In this document: positions 37,836-50,652 of the stretch, piece by piece
Layout: each line of letters starts with the position of its first letter
How positions within the stretch are numbered: position 1 is the stretch's first letter
NCBI GenBank assembly: GCA_039096225.1
Contig: JBBPEB010000011.1
Location: 124,001-188,000 of the forward strand
DNA length: 64,000 nt
Direction of reading: 5' to 3'
Origin: Blastocystis sp. Blastoise
Lineage: Eukaryota; Sar; Bigyra; Opalinata; Blastocystidae
Made by a program: the position numbers and the translations under genes
Notes under the pieces: generated by a model
Databases searched by the model: none
Told to the model about the DNA's origin: nothing
The model's input: only the letters and a program-made list of their open reading frames with translations

Positions 37836-38464
37836 TATATATATATTTATATAGATGGATTGCTCAAGGTTCATTGTATCCTTCTTTCTTAGCTACACAA
37901 ACACTTATTTCATTACGTAAAGCTTATACTGTATATATCTATATATCTGCTTATATCTATGTCTATATTATTATTATATTATATATTATTGCTTATATAT
38001 ATATATATTCTAGTCCTTTGCTAGTTCTCAATATGTATTATATTATCATAATACTCGTCTGAAGTTACTTGCATTCTATAAAGATACACTTGTATTTGTT
38101 ATTAACTATAGTTTAAGAGATATCCTAACTACTGAGTATATATATTATATATATTATTATTATTATAAATCATATAGTATATAAGAATTATTATTATTAT
38201 AAATCATATTATATATATAGTGAAGTTCAGATTGATTTCCCTTATGGTAATCCTCAAGATAATTATTATAAGTTATTATTTACTTCCGATAGTACTGATT
38301 ATCATGCTTCCTTTACTAATATAGGTAGAGATGTGTCATTAGAAGACTGTTCAGAAGAAGGGAACTTTAAATATCCTTATTGTTCAACTATTCCTATTGC
38401 TCGTTTATCTGTACTTATATATGAACTTCGTACAAGAACTTCTACTTCAACATCTTCTATATAA
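35159..38464 (+). CDS. Type II membrane protein with CBM48 and degenerate GH13 (branching-enzyme-like) domain
   Basis: Eleven exons, all GT-AG: 35159-35592, 35687-35809, 35941-36083, 36252-36383, 36523-36968, 37029-37268, 37366-37486, 37697-37781, 37855-37930, 38014-38135, 38221-38464; 721 aa. Residues 1-43 are basic and cytosolic, and about 44-67 form one Val/Leu/Ile membrane helix. The outside part has a CBM48-like beta domain (GVAFRIYAPIVEAVLIKV), then a barrel like glycogen branching enzymes (YLQELGINTLVLMPIEPL, GYTNYWGPFFNEYN, ALDGGLGFTGQYE, FTLPDIPYLFMGTEY) and a C-terminal beta domain. Key GH13 residues are missing: DGISFKN for DGFRxD (nucleophile lost), FIEYPTYLTS where the HD pair should be, and FEVNWS for DxxxNH. 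Only the acid/base region (IAED) persists. SLC3-family proteins are also single-pass dead GH13s, so a partner-protein or sugar-sensing role is possible. Confidence 0.8.
37497..37622. repeat. TTATATTTA simple repeat in GH13 intron 7
   Basis: Nine-base TATATTTAT units repeat through most of the intron 37487-37696. Confidence 0.85.
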
Positions 38465-38879
38465 ATATTATTCATTAATTATATAATCTTTGAAAAACTA
38501 TCTCTATTTTACTTATGTTATTCTATGTCAATTATTTTTTAAATATATATGTATATCATTATTGTTATTAAAACATTTATATATATATTATTTTTCTTTC
38601 TATTCTTCTTTTTTTTTTACGTAAAGAATATATAAAATAAAATGAATATATAAATTATATGGTACTTGTAATATAAATTATTTATTTAATAAAATCATTA
38701 TTTTTATATATATATTCATTTCTATTTTGTATTATTTTATATAAACTTTTTTTATATACTTTTTATTTTATATTATTTTATATAAACTTTTTTAAATATA
38801 TTTATATATATATATTTATATTTTCTTTGTTCATTTGCTATATATTCTATATTGCACAGTCTTGCATGTATACTAATTC

Positions 38880-38920
<41 letters not shown>

Positions 38921-39229
38921 CATATATATATTCATTTATATCTAGCTTTCTTAAAACATTTTTATTCTTTTCATATATACTTTATTTTTAGCTATTTCAT
39001 ATTCTTAATATTATATTTATTAATTTTATTACTCTTTTTTTTTTAAATTCATTTAGAGTATATTCTAGAGAATTATCTTTATAATTTTTACAAATTAAAA
39101 AAAAATATATGTTACTCAGCAATATATATATATTTTCTTCTTTAAAAAAAACTACAATTTGTGTTATAAGCTATTCTATCCTGTTTTGTTTTAAATAATC
39201 TATTTGATTTATAGAGGAAAAGACGATAA

Positions 39230-39261
<32 letters not shown>

Positions 39262-39427
39262 AAAACGATCAGCAATAATAAAGAATAGTATAATTTTTTA
39301 TTTTACATTAAAAAACATATAAAAATGGCTTTTTAATATATATTAAATGAAAGAAAGAAAAAGAATAAAACAGATTTCACATTATAAACAGAAATGATAC
39401 GCATATCTAGAATAATAAGACCAATTA
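38465..39427. other. Convergent 3' region between GH13-like gene and DOLPP1
   Basis: Very AT-rich with TA and TTA tracts (for example 38889-38914 and 39232-39260). No gene was seen. Confidence 0.6.
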
Positions 39428-40646
39428 TTAATTTTTCTTTTGCTTTTTGCAATTGTCATATTCAAATGTTAAAACATCTGGTATATTACTATAATCCTAT
39501 ATATATAATTATAATTATATAATAAAAAAAAGCATATATATATATATACTTTAAACTGGAATAAAGTGAATAATTTGGTTGAACATATTGTTGAATACCA
39601 ATGAACAAAATACTATAATATATAATAGATATAATAAAATAATATAATAAATATAATAATAGAATAAATATAATAATATAATAATATAATAAATATAATA
39701 TATATAATAAATATAAATAATATATACATGATAATTAAGATAATACCAAATAGATCCATTAATAAGTCCTAATATACTTCCTACTATAAGTTGATCTAAA
39801 AAGTGTTCTCCCAAGTATAATCTTTATATATATATATATAATAATTCTATAAATATAATATTATAATTCTATAAATATAATATTATAATTCTATAAATAT
39901 AATACTATAACTCTATATATCTAATAATAGAACTCTATATAGTATACCTTGAGAAGAAAATAATAATTGTTAAGACATATATAAATAGAACAGCTACATA
40001 TTGCATCCATCTATGAATAAATTTACATCTATATATATAGAAATTATAAGAAATTATAATTCAATAAATTATTAAAAAAATAATAATAATACAAAAAAAA
40101 AATCATTATTTACCTTTTTAATAAAAAGAAAGTCATATAAACAGCAAAGAAACACATGAATTGCATGTGATCTGAAGGCATTCCATTATTATGTTGTAAT
40201 GCAGCTATAAAAAATTAAGTTTAATATAAAAATTAATATATTTCTTGAAAATACTATCAGGTCTTGGCATGTCACAAATTAATTTTAGGAAAATATTGAT
40301 AAATAAATTGATTAACTAAATAGAATACACATTAGACTTTGAATTCTTCAAGAAAATATATCAAAATAATAATAATAAATAAAAAATAATACTATAAATG
40401 ACATAACATATATACTTGACCTATTAAAAGGAAACATGTTTCAATTTCACGATGTAATAATATTTCTGAACAGTACATTACAATTACAAATCTATATTTA
40501 TAAGAAAAATAAATGTAAATGATTAGAATAATTTAATAATGAATTAAATACATAGGAGCTAAGGAGACAATGGACATAACTTTTCCAAGAAAAGGATTCG
40601 AATCCTCATACATGAAATGAGTCAAAGAAAATGAAACCCTCGTCAT
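39428..40646 (-). CDS. DOLPP1: Dolichyldiphosphatase (PAP2 family, CWH8/DOLPP1 type)
   Basis: ER membrane phosphatase that recycles dolichyl pyrophosphate, released by oligosaccharyltransferase, for N-glycosylation. Eight exons (40646-40552, 40491-40416, 40315-40255, 40204-40114, 40028-39948, 39821-39728, 39612-39550, 39496-39428), all GT-AG, give 209 aa. It opens with SFSLTHFMYEDSNPFLGKV, the family start. All three PAP2 motifs are present: KLICDMPRP (Kx6RP), GMPSDH (PSxH, with Asp in the variable position) and SRLYLGEHFLDQ (SRx5H). Several hydrophobic helices lie between them. The tail DVLTFEYDNCKKQKKN resembles the NVLWFEY tail of the mammalian enzyme. Slightly shorter than metazoan forms (about 238 aa). 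Confidence 0.92.
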
Positions 40647-41137
40647 CCTTTTTTATATATATTAAATTAATTTTTGATAGATTGTTTAAATATTAAACTT
40701 TATAAAAAATATATATATTTTGTTTATTCATTGTATACGTCATTTCTTTTGCGAATTCTAAATGATATTTTTAAACATATTCATTATTGACTAATATTCA
40801 TAGAAATAATCAAGAAGATCATTTTTTGTATTCTTTCACAGAACGATGAATACCTACCTAGTACAGAATAAAAGACATAAATATAGAAAATTCATAATTT
40901 ATACTATGATTCCTTGAATAATCAAGATTCTAAAAAAAATCAAGATATTCATGGTTTTTTCAATAATTTCTCAAGTTGTTTTTCTTTGGGTTTTCTTGAG
41001 TTCTGGTCAATAATTACTTTTTGATATATTTCTATATTAAACTATAGAAACATTAATATAAAGTAAATATTATTATTTCACAGATCATTTGGTTCAATAA
41101 TTAAATAAAGTTTATTTACATTATTGAGTCATTTACT
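40647..41137. other. Divergent intergenic region, DOLPP1 / MDN1
   Basis: About 490 bp between two start codons pointing apart, a probable bidirectional promoter. No other feature was seen. Confidence 0.6.
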
Positions 41138-42759
41138 ATGGAACAAGATTTATTTAATCCAAAGTATTTAATTTATATTATTATAAAATATTCATATAAT
41201 TTAAAATATATATAATATTTCTATTTTTCTTTAGAAAGTGTTTAGATACATTATTACAATTTCGAAGTAATATTGTTAGTATTATCCAAAATAAATGTGA
41301 TTTACTTTTGAGTAATACGACTCAAGATGATTCTGAAATCATGGATATATTAGAAAGTTTTTCTTATATATCATTTCTTTGTCCTCAAATATTTCCTTCT
41401 TTAGAAAGTTTTTTAAAACAATCTAAAATATATGAAATACTGATTCAGAAAGATTCTGATCGTATTTTACATATATTATATTTTTTCTTTTCTTCTATGA
41501 AGAATCAAATGATATATTTATGTGATTGGAGTTTTTTATATACTTATTTAACTTCACAATCTGTTATTAGTCGTTATTATGCTTCAGAAATATTATATAA
41601 TTTATTAAATTTAGAAACTATAGAAAAATCGGGTATTTCTAAGAATTTAGGTTTAATAAAAGATTCAATGTTTTCAATACATGATGATCAATTAATTACT
41701 TCTCTTAAAGAAACAGATGCTTCTATATTCTCAAAATTATCTTTTTTACATTCAAATATGTTTTTTGTAGAATCTTCATCCTCTTCTTTATTATCTATAG
41801 ATTCTACGAAATCAATTAATAATAATAATAATTCACAAATTACATCTTCATCTTCATCTACTACTACTACTACTTCTTCATCTACTGCTTCTACTACTTC
41901 TTCTTCTCAACTTCAACAATTTGTTGATGTATGTGGTATAACACTTCCTTATAAACAATATTCAAAAGATATTACTTATGAATCTACAAAGGATATACAA
42001 TCTACTTTTTATTATACACCTACTGTTGAGAAGAATATGAAATTACTTGCTTTATCCTTATGCAATAAACAACCTATATTACTTCAAGGAGAAGGTAGTT
42101 GTGGTAAAACAAGTATACTCTATGAATTAGCTCGTATTACAGGAAATAAAGATATGATACAAATGTATATAGATGATCAAATGGATAGTAAATCTTTATT
42201 TGGTACTTATATATGTACAGATATTCCTGGAGAATTTAAATGGCAACCAGGTGCTTTAACACAAGCTGTACAAGAAGGGAAATGGTTATTAATAGAAGAT
42301 ATTAATAAAGTACCTTTTGATATTATTACTGCTTTAATTCCATTAGTAGAAAATGGAATATTAAGTTTACCAGGTAGAGGTATAGATATACAAGTACATC
42401 CGAATTTTAGATTATTTGGAACATGGACTATTCAAAATAAAGGAAAAGGAAAAGATGGTATATATACAGAAGGGGGAAATGCTAGTATTAATAGTTTTAT
42501 TAATAACCATTGGTTTAAAATTTATATTGAACCTTTACAATTTAATGAATTATATACTATTATACAAAAACAATATCCATTATTTCCTGAAACTATTGTA
42601 TGCTTTTTTATGTGTTTATTTATATTTTCTTTTTTTTTTAATTGAATATTCTTTTATTTATTTATTTAATTTATATGTATTTATAATTTTTTTTTATTTC
42701 ATTTAATCTTTATATCTTTTCTTTTTTTTTATTGAATATTCTATATTATTCATATATAT

Positions 42760-42795
<36 letters not shown>

Positions 42796-43094
42796 TTCAG
42801 AATATGATTCAAACCTATAGTTTATTATTAACATCCGGTCAAAATGATATAGAAGAAGTAGATAGTCATGAATCTTCTATTTATACTCAAGATAAATATC
42901 TGGCTATTGTACAAACATTAAAGAAGAAACTAGAAAAATCAAAAGTCATTCTTCAAAGGTATATATATATAATTATAATATTATTATTTGTTGTTGTATA
43001 TGTTATTCTATTTTATATATTTTGTTAATAATAATAATAATAAATATAATAATAATATATATAATAATAATAATAATAAAAAAAATAATAATAA

Positions 43095-43131
<37 letters not shown>

Positions 43132-46100
43132 TATATATATATAGATATGGTAAGCCTATATCTTCTAGAGATTTATTTAAATGGGCAGAACGTATTCATT
43201 CTTTAGTAGAAACACAACTAAATAATAATTATATATCAGAACAAGTATATATATATAATATATTATATATATAATATATATATATAATATAACTATATAG
43301 AATCGTATACAAATAATACAAGAAGCATTTGAAGTATTCGCGGGGATTTTACCAGATAGTGATTGTCAGAATGTTCTATTAGAAGGCATTTCGTTGATAT
43401 GGGATATACAATATGATCGTGCTTATCAAACTATTAAGAAAGGGAAACCTCAAATACATATAGAGAATAATATGTTATATATAGGTCGATCTCATGTAGA
43501 GAAGAAAGAGAGAAGTATAATTGATAATAGATTTGCTCAAACAAGTCAATCCTTACGTCTTTTAGAAAGATTATGTGTCTGTATTAATACAAATGAACCT
43601 ATATTATTAGTAGGAGAGACAGGCTGTGGTAAAACCACGATTATTCAATATCTAGCAAAAGCTATTGGAAAAGAAATTATTGTAACGAATCTTAACGAAC
43701 AAAGTGAAACCAGCGATCTTATTGGAGGATTCAAACCTACTGAAATAAGAACATTAATTATTCCTATATATATAGAATTTTGTAATACATTTGAATTAAT
43801 ATTTAATAAACAGGTAGTTATTATATTATTATATTTATTATTTATTATTATTTGTTATTTATTATTTATTTATTATTATTATTTATTTGTTATTATTATT
43901 TATCATTATTTATTATTAATTCTAAATATTTGTCTGTATATAATTATTTTTCTTCTTTATAGACAAATGCCAAGTTTTTAAATACGATGCGATTATTATA
44001 TGAGCATAATATGTATGATAAAGTTATTGATGGATTCGAAAAATGTGTTTCTTTAATTCAAGCTAAAATGAATAAAGTATATTATTCTATAGAATGTATT
44101 ATTATTCATAATAATAGAATAATAATAATAATATTAATAATCATATTAATAATATTAATAATATTAATAATAATAATAATATTAATAATCATATTAATAA
44201 TATTAATAATATTAATAATAATAATAATATTAATATATATAGGGTTGGAAACCATCAAATGAAGTTTTTCAGAAAATACAGTTATTTATGAAACATGTTA
44301 TATATATACGTCAGAAATATATACAAATTCAAAGTTCTTTTGCTTTTTCATTTATTCCTGGTGTTTTAATTGATGCTATAACCACGGGAAAATGGATTTT
44401 ATTAGATGAATTGAATTTAGCATCTTCAGAAGTACTTCAACGTTTGTCTGGTTTATTAGAAGGATCAAATAGTCGATTTATATTAACTGAAAGAGGAGAT
44501 ACAGAGCCATTATATATACATCCTGAATTCCGATTATTTGGTGCTATGAATCCTCCTACGGATGTAGGAAAGAAGGAATTACCTGCTGCTCTTCGTAATC
44601 GATTCACAGAGATCTATGTGGATGAACTAGAAGATGAAGTTGATCTTAGAGTATATTAATTATATTTTATTATTGACTATATTTTATTATTGATTATATT
44701 TTATTATTGATTATATTTTATTATTTATTCTATTTTATTATATTTATTTTATTCTATTTATTATATTTTATTATATTTATTTTATTCTATTTATTATATA
44801 TATTATTAACATATTCTCTTAATACTAATTAATAATAATCATTATATATAGATATTAATAGAGAATTATTTAGGATGTATTGTTCCTACTATTCCTATAC
44901 CTGATATTATTCAATTTTATTTAAAAGCTCGTTCTATGACACAAACTGAATTAGTAGATGGTGCTGGATTAAAACCGCGGTTTTCTCTTCGTACATTATG
45001 TCGTGCACTTGAATTTACAAAAGATATTATTCCCTATAAATTTGGATTTGAACGTGCTCTCTATGAAGGAATGTCTATGTCATTCTTAACTATGTTAGAT
45101 GATAATTCTAGAAATAAAATGATTTTATTTATAAAGAGTGTATTTGCTAAGAAATTAAATGAAAAACAATTAAATTTACCACCAAAACGACCTGAAAGAG
45201 ATGATTCAAATGAAAATTGGATTCAAGTAGATAAATATTGGCTTAAAAGAGGTAAAGAACCTATTATGGATCAAAGTAAACCTGATTCCCACGGTAATAC
45301 TCACTTCGTATTAACTGAAAGTACAAATGCACGTGTTGGAGAATTATGTCGTTCTATATTAACTGGAAAATATCCTGTTTTATTACAAGTATATATATAA
45401 TGTTATTTGTATTCTATACTATACTATTTATTTATTTTTTTAATAATACTTTTTTTTTTAAATAAATTATTATTATATTATTCTATTTTTAAAAATAACT
45501 CTCTACATATTTCATGTTATTTATATATACATAAATACTTATACAATATAGGGTCCTACTTCAACCGGAAAGACATCTTTAGTATTATATATAGCAGCAT
45601 TAACGGGTCATAAATGTATTCGTATAAATAATCATGAATATACAGATCTTCAAGAGTATACAGGTCAATATATAACAGATAAAGATGGTAAATTAGTATT
45701 TAAAGAAGGATTATTAGTACAAGCATTAAGAAATGGCTGGTGGGTTGTTTTAGATGAATTGAATTTAGCTCCTTCTGAAGTATTAGAAGCATTAAATAGA
45801 TTATTAGATGATAATCGTGAATTATTTATACCTGAAACAAATACTATTGTTAAACCTCATCCTGATTTCATTCTATTTGCTACACAAAATCCCCCTGGTT
45901 TATATGGGGGACGTAAACAATTATCACGTGCATTTAGAAATCGATTTATCGAAATGCATATAAATGATTTACCTTATAAAGAATTAGAAGAGATTATCTT
46001 AAAACGAAGTCAAATAGCTCCTCCCTTTGCAAAGAAAATGATACAAATTATGATGGAACTACAGATGGTCCGTCAACAGAGTAATATATTCATGGGAAAA

Positions 46101-46841
46101 CAAGGATTTATAACAACTAGAGATTTATTACGATGGGCCAATCGTAATCCAAGAACTTATACTGTATATATTATTATATTATATTTATTATTATATTAAT
46201 TATATTTATTATTTTATTATTATTTCTATAATAATCAATAAATAATATATATATATATATATTTATAGGAATTAGCTTATCATGGATATATGTTATTAGC
46301 AGAGAGATTACGTAGTAATGAAGAATCTATAACTATAAAGAATATTATAGAGAAACATACAAATACTACTATTAATTTAATGGAATTATATGGTATGAAT
46401 ACTCACGATAATAATAATACTCAAGAGAATAATAATAAGAAGAATAGTATGGAAATAGAAAAAGAAGAAGGAAAAGAAGATATTCCTGAAAGTATTTGGA
46501 CATATAAGAATTTAGTTGAGTTACAGCAATCGATTCAAACACATACTTCGACTGAAAATCATGGTTTGCAGAGTATTGCACTTACCTATACATTACAGAA
46601 ACTCTTTAAATTAATTGGCACATGCTTAGAACATAATGAAGCTGTTCTATTGGTTGGTGAAACAGGTGGAGGGAAAACAACGGCTGTTCAATTAGTATCC
46701 AAAATGATGAATAAAGAATTAGTTATTTTAAATTGGTATATAATAATTATTATTTTATATTTCAGTTTTTATTATTATTATTTTTTTTTTATACTAATAT
46801 TTTATTTATGTTTTAGAATTATTCTATAATAATAAAATAAT

Positions 46842-46875
<34 letters not shown>

Positions 46876-48821
46876 ATGCGAATACGGAGACAAGTGATAT
46901 TATTGGTGGTTTACACCCTAGTCATAATCATGATAATGCTTTACAATTATTAAAACAAACTATTACTCATTATACTCTCCATTATATAGATATACCTTTA
47001 TATCCTAAGGATGTTACAAGTAAAGAATTATTTATTGAATATATGAATATACATTCTATTACTGATATTATGATATGGTTTAATGATATTATGAAGAAGA
47101 CTAAATATACTAAGGATAGCGATCAAGGTATTCTTATTCAATCTATATATGAATATAACCGTGAATATCAAAGTATATTTGTATGGGAAGATGGTCCATT
47201 ATTACAATGTATGAAACAAGGAACAATATTCCTCTTAGATGAAATCTCATTGGCTGAAGATGCTGTTCTAGAACGTATTAATAGTGTTCTTGAAACAGAT
47301 CGTAAATTAGTAGTTACTGAAAAAGGAGATACTAATGAAGAAATTACTGCTGTAGATGGATTTAGGTATATTATATTATTTATTATATTTTTATATTTGT
47401 TTATATTTATGATATTTATGATATTTAGATTTATTTATTATATATATAATAATAATAATAAATATAATAATAATAAATATAATAATAATAAATATAATAT
47501 TAATTATATATATATAGATTATTAGCTACAATGAATCCAGGTGGTGATTTTGGTAAGCGTGAGTTATCTCCTGCTCTTCGTAATCGATTCACAGAGATCT
47601 GGGTATCGAATACACAAACTATAGAAGATTTAAAGATGATTATAAGTGATCGTATACAGATGAGAGGTATTTCAGACCATACCAAAGAAGTTCTTTTACC
47701 TTATGTAGATATATTCTTAGATTTTATGAGTTTTTATAATAGATTATTAGATAGTCGTAATACAAATAATAAGACTGCAACTACCTTTATTACTTTACGT
47801 GATTTATTATCTATTATAGATTTCATGCGTATATGTGTGAATGATTTATCGATGTCTGTATCTATGTCTTTCTTTGAGTCTATTTCTATGATTCTTCTAG
47901 AAGGTATAGGTTTAGGACAAGGAATGGATAGAAATACTGCAGATAGTATTAAACATGATTGTTATCAATATATATATAGTCATACATCCTTAACAGAACA
48001 TGACCAATCTCTATTTACTTCTTCTCCTATTATTACTCAAGATACATTATTTGGTTGTTCTCCTTATTATATACCCTTATTAATCAATGAACAATCAACA
48101 CAAATACAAAATAACTTCTTATTCTCAAGTAAGACTACTTCAGTTAATTTAAGACGTGTTTTAAGAGCTTTACAAGTACATAAACCAGTATTATTAGAAG
48201 GATCTCCAGGTGTAGGGAAAACTACCTTAATTCAGGCAATAGCTGATGCTACTCATAGAAAATTAGTATATTATTAGATTTTTATGTTATTTATTTATTT
48301 TTTATTTTATTTTATTATTTTATTTATTTTATTTATTTTTATATTTATATATTTATATAAATGTATTTTATTATGATTATATTATGGTATATGAGATGAA
48401 CTATATATGTATATATATATGTTCTTAATGAATGTACACTTGATCTATGAATATAAAATACATTATTTTATTATTATATTTAATAATATTATTATAAATA
48501 TAGGTAAGAATTAATTTAAGTGAACAAACAGATATGAGTGATTTGATTGGAGGACATCTACCTGTTCCTGTAACAGCTGGTATATATATTATTTATCGTT
48601 TTATCAATCCTTTTATTTTATAATAATAATAATACTATATATATATATATATATATATATAGAAAGTGATTCCTCTTCTTCTATTCAATTTTCTTGGTCT
48701 GCTGGTATTCTTTTAGAGGCTATTATTCACGGGGATTGGGTATTATTTGATGAAATGAACTTAGCTCCTCAGAGTGTTCTCGAAGGATTAAATAGTCTTC
48801 TAGATCATCGGTATATATATA

Positions 48822-48861
<40 letters not shown>

Positions 48862-48940
48862 ATATAGTGCTTCTATATATATACCTGAAATTAATAAAGA
48901 ATATAAATGTCCACCAACATTCCAAATATTTGCAGCTCAA

Positions 48941-49014
<74 letters not shown>

Positions 49015-50565
49015 ATCTCTAGAATCCATTACAAGAAGGAGGAGGTCGTAAGGGTCTACCAAAGTCATTCCTTAATAGATTTGTTAAGGTATATAGTTAT
49101 ATATAACTATATATATAACTATATATATATATAGGTATATATAAATGCATTAACTCGTGAAGATCTTTTATTTATTGCTACAAATACATTTATAACGAAA
49201 TATACTTCTATATATACTCAACGTATGATGACAAATCCTGTGACACCCTCAGTTTCTCCAGTAGAAACTGTGTCTCAAAGTCCCTCACAATCATATGATT
49301 TATTAAATCGTCAGCATGATATAGAAGTTATGATTGGTCAAATGATAGATACTGTAACGTATTTAGATGATACAATTAATGTTAATCATAAATATGGATA
49401 TAAAAATGGTCCTTATGAATTCAATTTAAGAGATATATATAGATGGTGTGATTTAATACTTACTCATGAGTATATATATGTTTTTATTATTATTAATCAT
49501 ATTATTATTATTATTATTTATTATTATTATTATTATTTATTATTATATAGAATGGAATCATTAGATGCTTATAAATATGTTAAATTATTATTTTTAGATC
49601 GTTTACGTGATGCTCATGACAGAGAGTGCGTCAATAAAGATATCAATGTTATATTTAACCGTAATTCTATTCTTAATCAAAATCCATCTCTTTTTATAAA
49701 TAATGATCTTCTTCAAGTATATATATATATTATTATTATTATTAATCTTTATTATTTTGTTTATATGAATATAAATAGATATAATGATGAGTATATATAA
49801 TTATCTTAGTATATATGGCCTCTCAATCCATATATATATTGATATGATGATTCATAATCTTCTCTCTGATATTATCTATACTATACTATACTATATAATA
49901 TGATGAATAATATATAATCTATTACATATATATGATTAGATTGGATCCTTAATTATATCACGTAATTCTCAACTTTCTCATTCTTCAAATACTGTGATTC
50001 CCGCGGTTATGGGTTCTCTTTCAAAGGATCCTTTATTACGTCACCAACTTCCTTATATACAAGATATATTATTATGTATATATCAGAAATGGCCTGTATT
50101 ATTAATAGGAGAAGAATCTATAGGAAAAAGTTATATTATTCGTTCTATTGGTTCTTTATTAAATCGTCATATATATGAATATAGTATGAATAGTAGCAGT
50201 GATACTAATGAATTATTAGGATGTTTTGAACAATTAGAAGTATCGAAACATATATGTATTTATATTAATAAATTAAAGAAATATTTAAATAGTTTATTAT
50301 CTACATTCTTAGTTTTATATTGTGATGAATATAGAAAGAGATATAATAATATATCCAATAATACTATGAGTAATACTATGAGTAATGATGGTAAAAGACG
50401 TCGTCGAAATGATAGTGTTTCTGTGTCTCCTGTAACGTCCCCAATAGATCCCTCTTTAGATGAAGACAATCTTTCTCAAATACTTCATTTATTACAAGAA
50501 TCCATGCATCAATTAAATACCTATTTATTATTGATGTCTCAAGAAACATCTTCTTCTTCTTCTTC

Positions 50566-50652
<87 letters not shown>

